A stretch of 64,000 nt of DNA from Sulfuriferula sp. AH1. Lineage in GTDB: Bacteria; Pseudomonadota; Gammaproteobacteria; Burkholderiales; Sulfuriferulaceae. The notes below the pieces were generated by a model, which saw only the letters and a program-made list of their open reading frames with translations, was not told the origin of the DNA and did not search any database. The DNA lies in assembly GCF_002162035.1 (NCBI RefSeq), contig NZ_CP021138.1:2170001-2234000 (forward strand), given 5' to 3'. Below, piece after piece: positions 47,121 through 56,062 of the stretch. Numbering within the stretch: the first letter of the stretch is position 1; the number at the start of each line of letters is the position of its first letter. The position numbers were made by a program, and so were the translations under genes.

Positions 47121-47312
47121 TTACTTCTTTGAAAACTGGGTAGCTGTGACTCCAACCAACAGCAGAGCAAATCCTGCGGGTATCATGGCGATCCAGATAC
47201 TCGGTTCGCCATACTTAACCAAATCAATAAAACCGAAAATCAGACCGACTACAGTCATGATCAATCCGATCCAGATCAAGATCACGCCAACCTTGTGCAT
47301 CTGCTGACCCAT
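47121..47312 (-). CDS. Small two-helix membrane protein
   Basis: 63 residues from ATG 47312 (MGQQMHKVGVILI), with AGGTAAGG upstream. An ATG four codons later is also possible. Two hydrophobic helices, VILIWIGLIMTVVGLIFGFI and IWIAMIPAGFALLLVG, separated by a short loop (DLVKYGEPS), and a basic tail. It resembles conserved small hypothetical proteins of betaproteobacteria, function unknown. It lies upstream of tRNA-Glu on the same strand. Confidence 0.65.
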   Translation of the reverse strand: MGQQMHKVGVILIWIGLIMTVVGLIFGFIDLVKYGEPSIWIAMIPAGFALLLVGVTATQFSKK

Positions 47313-47533
47313 TACCTTACCTGGCAAGCAAACATCTGCTAACCAATTGATTTGGTTTAGTTTCCATACCGGCAATACAACTTAAAAAACATTGCACCGC
47401 TTGTCGAAGGCCCGAATTGTACCAGCAAAAACCTCGCTGTCAAGCGCAAAACAGGGGATAAAAACCTGCGCTGTCACTTCAACTGATTAAAGCTTATAAA
47501 TACAAAACCTTACCCTTAGCCAGAAAAAACGCT

Positions 47534-48088
47534 TCATAGGTCGCTTTCATCGATTATGACCGAACCGTCAGGCCCCCAGTTTACCTTGGTGATTCCCGGG
47601 TTCTCTTCTTCGAGTCGCTTCAATGCAATTTCCTGCCTGGACAATTGCCCCTGCTGCAAACGTACCGTATCCGCCAAGCGCTGATTCTCCATTAACAGCT
47701 TCCTGTAAACCAGCGCCTGGGCAATGGCAAATTTCAACTCATAGTCGTTCCATGGCTTGTTAATAAAACGGGAAATCTCGGCTTCATTAATCGCACCCAC
47801 CAACCCTTCGAGATCGGCATAACCGCTGAGGATAATTCTGGCTGCATGAGGCTGAATCTTTCGGAACGCTTTCAGGAACTCGACTCCGCTCATTTCCGGC
47901 ATACGATAATCGGATACGACCAGATCGAAGACCACCACTTCAGCACGCTTTAATGCATCGTGTGGCGTATCAAACGTCTCTACGCTGATTTCATGGAATT
48001 CGCGATCCAATCCAATGCCGCCCATGAGTACGCGCCGCAATGCGCTTAATATATTTTTCTCATCGTCTACCAGCATGATACGAATCAC
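47534..48088 (-). CDS. Response regulator with receiver domain and coiled tail
   Basis: 184 residues. Receiver domain (1-130) with acidic pocket VDDE and phospho-Asp60 (LVVSDYRMPEMSG), Lys in FINKPW. The remaining ~50 residues form an amphipathic helix (MENQRLADTVRLQQGQLSRQ) and an acidic tail, with no effector domain. It is likely a stand-alone receiver that signals by contact. It ends the signalling island and starts 1 base after the HD-GYP stop. The SDYRMPEM and KPWNDYEL segments resemble those in the two other receivers of the island, so the three receivers are related. Confidence 0.88.
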   Translation of the reverse strand: MIRIMLVDDEKNILSALRRVLMGGIGLDREFHEISVETFDTPHDALKRAEVVVFDLVVSDYRMPEMSGVEFLKAFRKIQPHAARIILSGYADLEGLVGAINEAEISRFINKPWNDYELKFAIAQALVYRKLLMENQRLADTVRLQQGQLSRQEIALKRLEEENPGITKVNWGPDGSVIIDESDL

Positions 48089-48089
48089 A

Positions 48090-49436
48090 TCAATCTCCTT
48101 TTTTTGCGCAGACCCAGATACTTATCGACTGCCCTTCAAGTCGTTCGAAATTCCTTATTTGCTCGATCAATTGAGCATTAAGCACATAATCCTTGGACAG
48201 CAATAAATTTCCACCCTGGCCGACCATATCTCGCGACAGCACCATACCCACCTGCAGCTGCATTGAATTCAACATCAGATCGGCTTTGGTTTCCGTCAGC
48301 TCTGGCGATTGCTTCGCCATTTTTCCCAAAAAAGCATCAACCACTGCAGGATCGTAACGATTACCCCGGCCTTCCTGGATATAGACAAGCGCCTCCTTTT
48401 GCGTCAGGCGTTTATTCATGATCGTGCCAAGCTGTACGGCATCATAATCATTGGCAAGCGCGAGTATGCGTGCGCCCAAGGGAATATCCAGTCCCGCAAG
48501 CTTATCCGGGTAACCCAAACCATCGAAGCGTTCATGGTGGCCGCGAATATACTTTGCCGCACCCTGCAACTGCTCCAGCGCCATCAGCGCAGCTTCGCCC
48601 TTGGCGGGGTGCTTCACTACTTCGGTGCGTTCATCGCTGGTCAGACCGGAAAATGGTTTGGCTAGCAAGCTATCCGGCAAACCGATCTTGCCGACGTCAT
48701 GCAACAACGCCGCCAGAAACACATCCTGCACTTCAGCATCGTTCATGCCCATGCGCTGCGCCAAGGTTCTGGCCAGGTCGGCAACTCGGCGTGAGTGTCC
48801 GGCCATCGGGCCCTCGCGCATTTCGATAAGATTGGAGAATACGCGTATCGAGGTAATAAAACTTTTCTTGAGTTTGTCATGCGCCACTTCCAGAAAACCC
48901 ATGGTCTGACGCACCTCTTCGGTACGCGCCTTGACTCTCTCTTCCAGCGTGACGTTAAGATTTTTGAGCTCCTCGTTCTGCGCAAGCGTCAGGTCTTCCA
49001 GGCGGCGTTTTTCCTGCGCCAACGCTTTCAGTTCCAGCGCCTGCCGAACAGCCAGAACAATCTCGCTATCCTCCCAGGGTTTGGCGATGTAACGATAAAT
49101 TTGCCCCTTGTTGATCGCATCGATGGTCGCGCCGATTTCAGCATAGCCCGTCAGCAGGATACGCACCGTCTCCGGCCAGCCCTCCCTGACTTTTTCCAGA
49201 AACTGGGCGCCATTCATTTCCGGCATGCGCATATCCGAAATCACCAGATCGACGGCTTCACGGGCCAGAATCTCCAGTCCTTGCGCACCGCTTTCCGCTG
49301 TCAGAATGCGGTATCCGAATGGGCGAAACAGGCGTTTCAACGAAGCGAGGATATTGCTTTCGTCATCCACAAACAACAAAGTGGCACTGGCATCGGATGC
49401 CTGTATTGAAACAACCGCAGATTGCATGTCATTCAT
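48090..49436 (-). CDS. Receiver-HD-GYP response regulator (c-di-GMP phosphodiesterase)
   Basis: 448 residues from ATG 49436, which has GGAAAGA upstream; longer ORF starts are further inside the kinase gene. Receiver (about 18-135) with phospho-Asp68 (LVISDMRMPEMNG). A coiled linker leads to the HD-GYP domain: HSRRVADLARTLA, LLHDVGKIGLPD (catalytic HD), KHPAKG, GHHERFDGLGYPDKLAG (second His motif and GYP). The C-terminal region (about 355-448) has no recognised motif. HD-GYP enzymes degrade c-di-GMP to pGpG/GMP. The start overlaps the kinase stop by 8 bases, so the kinase just upstream is probably its partner. Confidence 0.93.
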   Translation of the reverse strand: MNDMQSAVVSIQASDASATLLFVDDESNILASLKRLFRPFGYRILTAESGAQGLEILAREAVDLVISDMRMPEMNGAQFLEKVREGWPETVRILLTGYAEIGATIDAINKGQIYRYIAKPWEDSEIVLAVRQALELKALAQEKRRLEDLTLAQNEELKNLNVTLEERVKARTEEVRQTMGFLEVAHDKLKKSFITSIRVFSNLIEMREGPMAGHSRRVADLARTLAQRMGMNDAEVQDVFLAALLHDVGKIGLPDSLLAKPFSGLTSDERTEVVKHPAKGEAALMALEQLQGAAKYIRGHHERFDGLGYPDKLAGLDIPLGARILALANDYDAVQLGTIMNKRLTQKEALVYIQEGRGNRYDPAVVDAFLGKMAKQSPELTETKADLMLNSMQLQVGMVLSRDMVGQGGNLLLSKDYVLNAQLIEQIRNFERLEGQSISIWVCAKKGD

Positions 49437-51090
49437 TGATCTTTCCATCACTCGAGAAACTGGTCCGTGAATTTTTTACTTCAGACATATCTTCACCTTG
49501 CGCCCGATTTGAATGCATCTTCTCTTGCGCAATCGATTGATTTATCGGCAGGCACACCCGGAACGCCGTCCCAGCCCCCACCTTGCTCTGTACTTCGATA
49601 CGCCCATGATGCTTCTGGACAATCCCGTACGACAGCGATAATCCAAGTCCGGTACCTTTGCCTACGGGCTTGGTGGTGAAGAACGGATCGAATATCCGTT
49701 TCATGTTTTCCTGTGCAATACCGATGCCGGTATCGGCCACTTCAATCCAGACTTCGTCATCTACCCTACCCGTGCGGATGGTAATCACACCCCGCTCTTC
49801 AATGGCATGCGCCGCATTTACCAACAAATTCATGAACACCTGATTAAGCTGGGAGGACAAGCATTCAACCTCGGGGATCAGGTCGTATTTCTTGATCACT
49901 TCCGCTTTATATTTGATCTCGTTATTCACGATATTGAGCGTACTGTTTATTCCTTCCAGGATATCCACGAAACGCCACTCTTCGGTCGCATCGGAATGAG
50001 AAAAATCCTTCAGGTCCTGCACTATCTTTTTGACCCGGGTAATACCCTCTTTCGATTCATTCATCAAGGCTGGCAGATCTTCCTTCAGGAATTTGAAATC
50101 CAGGGATTCCTTGGCTGCCTGCAGTCTGGACAGCACATCATTATCCGAAATCAGACTCTCGGCTATTTCGTAGTCGTCCATTATGCGGAATATATCCTCG
50201 AGGTATTTTTCCAGCGTACTCAAATTGGAATAAACATAACCGATCGGATTATTGATCTCATGCGCCACACCGGCTGCCAGCTGTCCAATGGAAGCCATCT
50301 TTTCCGATTGCAGCAACTGACCTTGGGCCGACTCCAGCTTTTTAATAAGCACCTGTTGTTTTAACTGCTCAGCATGCAATGAACGATTACTTTGCTCCAG
50401 TGCACGCAACAGCTCAATCCGTTCCAGCACCCGTAAAATATCAGGCAGCAAATGCTCGAATATCGACAAATCATCTTTATTGAAAAATGTGCCGTCCGCT
50501 TTATCGATCAGAAAAATGATTCCGACCGATCTGCCATTAACCCAAAGTGGTGCTGCCAGCAACGGGTGCGTAAAAATCTGCATATCGCTAACGGCCGACA
50601 AACCCGGACTATTGATGATTGCTTTTCCGCTAATGACCGATGTGACGAGCCGGTGGAAATCGTCCGAGTGTTTCAGCTCATCCCGCATCATGTCGTCAAC
50701 ACCGTGAACCAGAAAGTTCCCCGCATTGTTTCCGCCATCAACAGGCACGTAGATTGCCCTGCGCGCGCCGATCATTTCCACCAGATCCGCCAATACCCCG
50801 GCAAAAAATTCCTTAAGATCCTTTGCGGTCTTTACCAGCCTGTCGGCCCTGTTCAGGCGCTCCTGAACATCGGCCAACAGCACCATCCGAATACTGGCCG
50901 CCGCCAAACTATCGGACTCCCGGTTACTCAGGCTTAACTTGACGGCAAGCCTTTCCAACAGGCGATTGACTGCTTCGGCCACTTGCCCCGACTCATCTGA
51001 AACAGGAGCAGGCAGCGCTACATTCTGATGATAATCGCTGATTGCATCGATCGCCTCTATCAACACCTGATAATCACGAATTTCTATCAT
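49429..51090 (-). CDS. Cytosolic sensor histidine kinase, GAF type
   Basis: 553 residues. An N-terminal helical part and a GAF-like domain (about 95-225; HPLLAAPLWVNGRSVGIIFL), coiled coil (LHAEQLKQQVLIKKLESAQG), then a HisKA domain with GVAHEINNPIGYVYSNL, phospho-His in the AHEINNP motif, and HATPase (QLNQVFMNLLVNAAHAIEER, VADTGIGI, GKGTGLGLSLSYGIV). No membrane segment. It resembles soluble kinases that work with HD-GYP regulators. It belongs to the same family as the kinase at 53645-54874 and is coupled to the REC-HD-GYP gene. Confidence 0.93.
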   Translation of the reverse strand: MIEIRDYQVLIEAIDAISDYHQNVALPAPVSDESGQVAEAVNRLLERLAVKLSLSNRESDSLAAASIRMVLLADVQERLNRADRLVKTAKDLKEFFAGVLADLVEMIGARRAIYVPVDGGNNAGNFLVHGVDDMMRDELKHSDDFHRLVTSVISGKAIINSPGLSAVSDMQIFTHPLLAAPLWVNGRSVGIIFLIDKADGTFFNKDDLSIFEHLLPDILRVLERIELLRALEQSNRSLHAEQLKQQVLIKKLESAQGQLLQSEKMASIGQLAAGVAHEINNPIGYVYSNLSTLEKYLEDIFRIMDDYEIAESLISDNDVLSRLQAAKESLDFKFLKEDLPALMNESKEGITRVKKIVQDLKDFSHSDATEEWRFVDILEGINSTLNIVNNEIKYKAEVIKKYDLIPEVECLSSQLNQVFMNLLVNAAHAIEERGVITIRTGRVDDEVWIEVADTGIGIAQENMKRIFDPFFTTKPVGKGTGLGLSLSYGIVQKHHGRIEVQSKVGAGTAFRVCLPINQSIAQEKMHSNRAQGEDMSEVKNSRTSFSSDGKINE

Positions 51091-51194
51091 CGTTTAGTTC
51101 CCGACAGAGAATGACCACATTCAATATGACTATATACCACTATGGCCATTTGGCAAAAAACATGGACGAAAACATTCACTTTCCACTGGTTTCA

Positions 51195-51290
51195 ACATGC
51201 CTGACAGGCAACCATACACGAATGATATATCGTTACCGAGTTCGCTTTGCGTTTCGATGCACCCATGACGTTTCTGGATAATCCCGCAGG
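51195..51290 (-). pseudogene. Fragment of a histidine kinase C-terminus
   Basis: On the minus strand one frame reads GIIQKRHGCIETQSELGNDI, clearly similar to GIVQKHHGRIEVQSKVGAGT near the end of the neighbouring kinase, including the position of Q-K-x-H-G-x-I-E. About 30 residues are recognisable. No start or rest of domain is present, and the fragment lies in the 240-base gap between the REC-GspE gene and the next kinase. It is probably the scar of a deleted kinase copy. Confidence 0.65.
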
Positions 51291-51330
51291 CGGAAAATTG
51301 CCGGATGTCCCAAGAAATGGAGCGTAACCG

Positions 51331-53565
51331 CTATTGCGGCCCGAGGACGCGCAACAGCTCGTCTATTGTCGTCAGTCCCTGATTGACTTTGTCGCGACCA
51401 TCATCGAGCAGTGAAGATGTTCCGATCTTCTTCGCCAGATTGGTGATCTCAAGTATGGTAGCGCCGCTGGAGATAAGATGCCGCATCTCGTCGTTAGGCA
51501 CCAGCACCTCATACAAACCCAGGCGCCCGCGATAACCGCTGCCGTTGCACTGACTGCAGCCTTTTCCTTTGGAAGCGGTGATTTTCTCCGACGTAAATAA
51601 CGGCCCCAATCGGGCCAGCAGCTCTGGGGCCGGCACATCCGGCTCGGTGCAATGCACGCAGTTTTTCCGCACCAGGCGCTGCGCGATGACGCCCTCCAGG
51701 GCAGTAGCCACCACATAAGGCTTCAGCCCCAGATCGAACAGGCGCGAAATAGTCGCCACCGCCGAATTGGTATGCAGCGTGGAAAATACCAGATGCCCGG
51801 TCAATGCCGCATGAAACGCTACCTCTCCCGTTTCATAATCACGGATCTCGCCCAACAGGATCACATCCGGGTCCTGACGCAGGATAGCGCGCAAAACCGC
51901 CGGAAAGGTCAAGCCGATCTTTTCCTTGATCAGCACCTGCCCGGCCTGATCCATGTAATACTCCACCGGATCTTCGATAGTGACGTAATTCTTGGTAGGC
52001 GTGGCGTTATGCTGCAACAGCGCGTAAAGCGTGGTCGTTTTACCGCTGCCGGTCGGGCCGGTGGTCAGAATCAACCCCTGCGGCTTATCGACCATATTCA
52101 GTACTTTCTTCAGGTCAGGGGGGGAGAAACCCAAACCTTCCAGACTGATAATGGCTGAATTGCGATCAAGAATACGCATGACCACTTTTTCCCCATTAAT
52201 GGTAGGCAGCGTAGAAATGCGCAAATCGACGATACGCATCGGTGTTTTTACCGTGATACGCCCATCCTGCGGACGACGCCGCTCACTGATATCCAGCTCT
52301 GACATCACCTTGAGTCTCGACACCAGCGACTGATGCAAATGGTGCGGTATCTGAATCTTGTCCACCAGCACGCCGTCGATGCGATAACGTACCACGACGC
52401 TTTTGGTGCGCGGCTGAATATGGATATCGCTGGCCCCCAGCCGGATCGCCTCGAGCATGACCGCGTTCACCAGCCGGATCGCCGGCGGCTCATCCGTGCC
52501 GCGCAGCAGTTCCTCCAGCGGCCTGTTATCCTCTTCTTCAATAACAATCTCGATGCCTTCATACGGATCGGGCCCTGCAACCAGTGTTTCCAACTCCTTG
52601 AAATCGACGCCTTCCTCCAGACCATACACTTCGGCGTATTTGGCCTTGATGGCGGCAACATCGGCCATCACCGGCTGTATTTCCAGACCGGAGACAAAAC
52701 GCAAGTCGTCGATCAGCCCCATGTCCATCGGATCCGCCAGCGCCAGCAGCAGACGCTTGCCATCCAGACGCAACGGCACCACCAGCTGACGCTCGCAGAA
52801 ACTGTGCGGGATCAGTGCAGCTACTGCCGGATCGACCTGAAACTCGGCCAGCGACACTTCCTCCATCAGAAATTCTTTGCGCATGATGTCGCGAATGATT
52901 TTTTCGGAGACCCAGTCGTGCTCAAGCAGCAATTTGATCATGGGCTCTTTGCGCTGCTGTTGCTGCCGGTACAGCTCCTGCACCTGCTGATCGTTGAGCA
53001 AATTACGCTTGTTGAGCATGATCGCAAGCTGACTGCGGTTGGTAACGGTCAGCTTGGAAAGCGCGGTGATTTCCTTGGATTTATCCTTGTTATCCTTCTG
53101 CAGCGCCTTGTTTTTCTGAATCAGATCGTACTGCTCCAGCGCCAGTGCCACCGTGACCCGCAAATCATCGTCATTCCACGGCTTGAGGATGAATTTATAT
53201 ACCGCACCCTCGTTGATAGCCCCCATCACCGCGCCGGTATCGGCATGTCCGGTAAGCATGATACGGATCATCTCCGGCCGGATGGCCTTGGCCTTCCTCA
53301 ACAATTCCGCCCCATTCATGACCGGCATCATGTAATCGGAAATCATCAGCTGAAAAGTCTCTGTGCGCAACATCTCCATGGCCTCCTGACCATTGGCGGC
53401 GGTAGCGATGAAATAGTTTTCCTGACGGAATATGCGCTGCAAGGCCTTGAGCACGTTAGGTTCGTCATCGACCAGCAGAATACGGTATTTGGCAGCCTTC
53501 ACCGGCTCGGATTTTTGCTCCTTCTCGGGAGCTGCGCCAGTGAACAAGGATGAATAACGAAACAT
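51331..53565 (-). CDS. Receiver domain fused to a GspE/PilB-type secretion ATPase
   Basis: 744 residues from ATG 53565, with TAGGAAAG upstream. The receiver (about 25-145) has phospho-Asp77 (LMISDYMMPVMNG) and KPWNDDD. A helical linker (about 150-195) leads to a GspE N-terminal domain (about 205-330; IPHSFCERQLVVPLRLDGKR) and the ATPase core: IHIQPRTKSVVVRYRIDG, Walker A TTGPTGSGKTTT, Asp box EDPVEY, Walker B DPDVILLGEIRD, His box HLVFSTLHTN, and CxxC pairs (CVHC, CSQC) of the zinc domain. Typical PilB/GspE proteins lack the receiver. The fusion suggests that phosphorylation gates a pilus or secretion ATPase. All ATPase motifs look intact. Confidence 0.92.
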   Translation of the reverse strand: MFRYSSLFTGAAPEKEQKSEPVKAAKYRILLVDDEPNVLKALQRIFRQENYFIATAANGQEAMEMLRTETFQLMISDYMMPVMNGAELLRKAKAIRPEMIRIMLTGHADTGAVMGAINEGAVYKFILKPWNDDDLRVTVALALEQYDLIQKNKALQKDNKDKSKEITALSKLTVTNRSQLAIMLNKRNLLNDQQVQELYRQQQQRKEPMIKLLLEHDWVSEKIIRDIMRKEFLMEEVSLAEFQVDPAVAALIPHSFCERQLVVPLRLDGKRLLLALADPMDMGLIDDLRFVSGLEIQPVMADVAAIKAKYAEVYGLEEGVDFKELETLVAGPDPYEGIEIVIEEEDNRPLEELLRGTDEPPAIRLVNAVMLEAIRLGASDIHIQPRTKSVVVRYRIDGVLVDKIQIPHHLHQSLVSRLKVMSELDISERRRPQDGRITVKTPMRIVDLRISTLPTINGEKVVMRILDRNSAIISLEGLGFSPPDLKKVLNMVDKPQGLILTTGPTGSGKTTTLYALLQHNATPTKNYVTIEDPVEYYMDQAGQVLIKEKIGLTFPAVLRAILRQDPDVILLGEIRDYETGEVAFHAALTGHLVFSTLHTNSAVATISRLFDLGLKPYVVATALEGVIAQRLVRKNCVHCTEPDVPAPELLARLGPLFTSEKITASKGKGCSQCNGSGYRGRLGLYEVLVPNDEMRHLISSGATILEITNLAKKIGTSSLLDDGRDKVNQGLTTIDELLRVLGPQ

Positions 53566-53644
53566 GCTCGGCTTTCCTAGAGTAAAATACCTGCCCCTGG
53601 CCGGGCACACCGTCCAGCACCAGCACCGGATTCAAACGTGCCGT

Positions 53645-54874
53645 CTAAGCGGTGGGGTTCACAGGCAAGTAAATTGTAAATGTTGTCCCTACACCAACCC
53701 GGCTTTCAACCTCGATCCGCCCGCCATGCGCAACAACGACATCGCGGCTGACGGTCAACCCAAGCCCGGTCCCTTGCCCTACGTCATGGGTAGTATAGAA
53801 CGGATCGAATATGCGTGACAGTATCGCCGCAGGTATTCCCTTGCCGGTATCCGCAATGCAAATCCGGATTTGCGCATTCGCCAGCGCAGTCTGGATGTGA
53901 ATCTGGCCTGGGGTTGTCATCGCCTGTGCGGCATTAAGCAACAGATTAAGGAACACCTGATTCAGTTGCCCTGACATACAACGCAGTAGCGGCAGCTCGC
54001 CCAGCTCCAGCAGCAATTCAGCGCGATCCTGGAGCTGGGTTGCTGCCACATTGCACACCGAACGGATATTGTCGTTCAGATTGACGACTTTTTCCTCAGC
54101 CTGATCCACATTGGAGAATCCCTTCAGATCGGCCACGATCCGCGTCACCCGGTCCGCACCGGCAACGCTTTCCTCGAGCAGGGCAGCAAAATCCTCCAGA
54201 ATAAAATCCAGGTCGGCGTCCTGCCAGGCGGATTCCAACTGGGCCGGAGTCTGCGATTTGATCATGCCGGCCATCTTTCCCAGCTTCTGCACATACGATT
54301 GTGCCGTACCCAGATTGCTGCGGATAAAGCCGATGGGATTATTGATTTCGTGAGCCACGCCGGCCGCAAGCTGGCCTACCGAGGCCATTTTTTCCGCCTG
54401 ATAAAGCTGTCTTTGCGCCGCGTCTATTGTCTTTACCTGTTCCTGAACCCGTTCTTCCAGATGCGCCGCCAGCAATTTATAACGGGCTTCCGATTCCTGC
54501 AACAAAGCATGTTTGTGCTGTAATGCCTCAAAATCCGCGTGCACTACTTCCACATGCATTCTGGCGGCCATGTAATAGCGCGCACCGGCTTGCAGGAAAA
54601 GCTCCAGCAAGCTTACCGCAGCGTCCAGCCTGACCGCATCCTCAGCCGGCGTTTCCAGAAAAGCGATAATCTCGAGATCATGGCTGACCGCAACCCGGCT
54701 GGCGCCGGCGGCAAAAGCAGCCGCAGCACCCAGCACCGGCTCACCCTGCGTCGTGACCAAACGCAATGGCTGACCGAGCAGCGCCGTGAGCGCGGCTTCC
54801 AGCTTGCCGGCTGCAATACCGGACAGCAGGTCGCGTAAACCCAGTTCGCTATCGTAACGGCCCTGTTGCTCCAA
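53645..54874 (-). CDS. Cytosolic sensor histidine kinase
   Basis: 409 residues, no membrane segment. The N-terminal ~120 residues are alanine-rich with no recognised fold, followed by a coiled coil (LQESEARYKLLAAHLEERVQ), HisKA with GVAHEINNPIGFIRSNL (phospho-His), and HATPase (QLNQVFLNLLLNAAQAM, ADTGKGIP, GQGTGLGLTVSRDV). It starts 1 base after the MglA-like gene stop. It lies 80 bases upstream of the receiver-ATPase fusion and is its most likely phosphodonor. Confidence 0.92.
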   Translation of the reverse strand: MEQQGRYDSELGLRDLLSGIAAGKLEAALTALLGQPLRLVTTQGEPVLGAAAAFAAGASRVAVSHDLEIIAFLETPAEDAVRLDAAVSLLELFLQAGARYYMAARMHVEVVHADFEALQHKHALLQESEARYKLLAAHLEERVQEQVKTIDAAQRQLYQAEKMASVGQLAAGVAHEINNPIGFIRSNLGTAQSYVQKLGKMAGMIKSQTPAQLESAWQDADLDFILEDFAALLEESVAGADRVTRIVADLKGFSNVDQAEEKVVNLNDNIRSVCNVAATQLQDRAELLLELGELPLLRCMSGQLNQVFLNLLLNAAQAMTTPGQIHIQTALANAQIRICIADTGKGIPAAILSRIFDPFYTTHDVGQGTGLGLTVSRDVVVAHGGRIEVESRVGVGTTFTIYLPVNPTA

Positions 54875-54875
54875 G

Positions 54876-55523
54876 CTAATCTCCCACTACTGCATTGACG
54901 AAAGCAGGCATGTCCATGCCATGCGTCACACCCAGTGCGCAATACTTGTCGAGTACAGGATAAACGGCTTCCAGCAATTTCACGAAAGATTCCTTGACCC
55001 CCTCCCCAACCAGCGCAGAAGCAAACACCAGCGGCCATGGCGCAGCCGACCAGCGTTCGCGGATTTCGTCCTCGGTAAGGATATTGGGCAGATCACGCTT
55101 ATTGAATTGCACGACCAGCGGCAAGGTGTCGAAGTCCAGTCCGACACGCCCTGCATTTTCTTCCAGATTCTGGAATGCTTCGGAATTATTGATGCCTTGC
55201 GAGTGCTGGGAGTCGGCGACGAACACCACGCCATCCGCCCGTGACAGCACAGCCTTGCGCGTGGCATCATGCACGACTTGCCCGGGAACGGTATAAAGTT
55301 TGAGTTTCACCAGCCAGCCTGACGGCGTATGAAACCCCAGCGGCAACAGATCAAAGAACAGCGTGCGATCATTCTGGGTTTCCAGCGTCATGATCTCGCC
55401 TTTTAAATCAGGAGCCAGGATATCGTGCAAACGCATCAGATTGGTCGTTTTTCCGCTCATGGCGGGACCGTAATAAACCAGCTTGATCGTAATTTTTCGG
55501 TTAGTTTCATCAAACTCCGCCAT
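54876..55523 (-). CDS. MglA-like small Ras-type GTPase
   Basis: 215 residues from ATG 55523, with AAGGGA upstream. P-loop KLVYYGPAMSGKTTNLMRLH near residue 10-30, G3 motif TVPGQV (MglA-type Thr in place of Asp), and G4 NKRDLP. VVFVADSQHSQG is also MglA-like. MglA controls polarity of pili and gliding motors in Myxococcus. The C-terminal 40 residues are extended and lack a lipid signal. No MglB/Roadblock partner is in the window. Placed first in the island, ahead of a kinase and the receiver-ATPase fusion. Confidence 0.92.
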   Translation of the reverse strand: MAEFDETNRKITIKLVYYGPAMSGKTTNLMRLHDILAPDLKGEIMTLETQNDRTLFFDLLPLGFHTPSGWLVKLKLYTVPGQVVHDATRKAVLSRADGVVFVADSQHSQGINNSEAFQNLEENAGRVGLDFDTLPLVVQFNKRDLPNILTEDEIRERWSAAPWPLVFASALVGEGVKESFVKLLEAVYPVLDKYCALGVTHGMDMPAFVNAVVGD

Positions 55524-55855
55524 CGCCTGTCCCTTTTCCAACCGCGCCGTAATACTCGATGCATGACTCTTCCGGCAAATGCACTTAATCTGACATCTGG
55601 CGCCAGAATACCCCAAAAGACTTGCCGGGCTCCATTATTTTGACATAATCAACGCAGTGCCAAGCGGAACCGGAAGATGATGATTTTTATCATATCGAAC
55701 GCATCTGAGCAGCAGACTCGGACAACCGGCAACGTGTGTCCGCCACACAATGGCGCCAACCGTGGACATACGCTATGTCTCATGGTAATGACTCACTCAG
55801 GCGCAAGTCAATCCTGCCAACGCAGATTTTGGGGATGGGGTGATGACAGAAAGCA
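55524..55855. other. Non-coding gap upstream of the MglA-like gene
   Basis: No gene recognised. On the minus strand TTGCCG and TATTAC are 18 bases apart about 30 bases before the GTPase ATG, a weak promoter candidate. Short ORFs here lack support. Confidence 0.3.
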
Positions 55856-55904
55856 CAACGCCCCGGTTTAGCTGACCTGTGAAATCAGTTAAACCGGGGC
55901 GTTG
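55856..55904 (-). terminator. Long stem-loop between tRNA-Ala and the signalling island
   Basis: A perfect 15-base stem CAACGCCCCGGTTTA / TAAACCGGGGCGTTG with a 19-base loop that contains a second small CTGA/TCAG stem. It lies 10 bases past the tRNA-Ala 3' end. On the minus strand the next bases are TGCTTTCTG, a weak U-tract. It probably terminates the tRNA transcript or insulates the neighbouring genes. Confidence 0.6.
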
Positions 55905-55913
55905 AGTAATACT

Positions 55914-55989
<76 letters not shown>

Positions 55990-56062
55990 GAAAGACGCGA
56001 ATTATAGGCGGAATCGGCCATATTTGTAAACCCCGGCCTGCGAAATAAATCCGGGCAAGACT

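Noticed and set aside
52333-53553. Plus-strand ORF of 406 codons across the receiver-ATPase gene
   Set aside because: Antisense shadow of a gene with full motif support.
55677-55871. Short plus-strand ORF between the GTPase and tRNA-Ala
   Set aside because: No family, no ribosome site, and it runs into the stem-loop.
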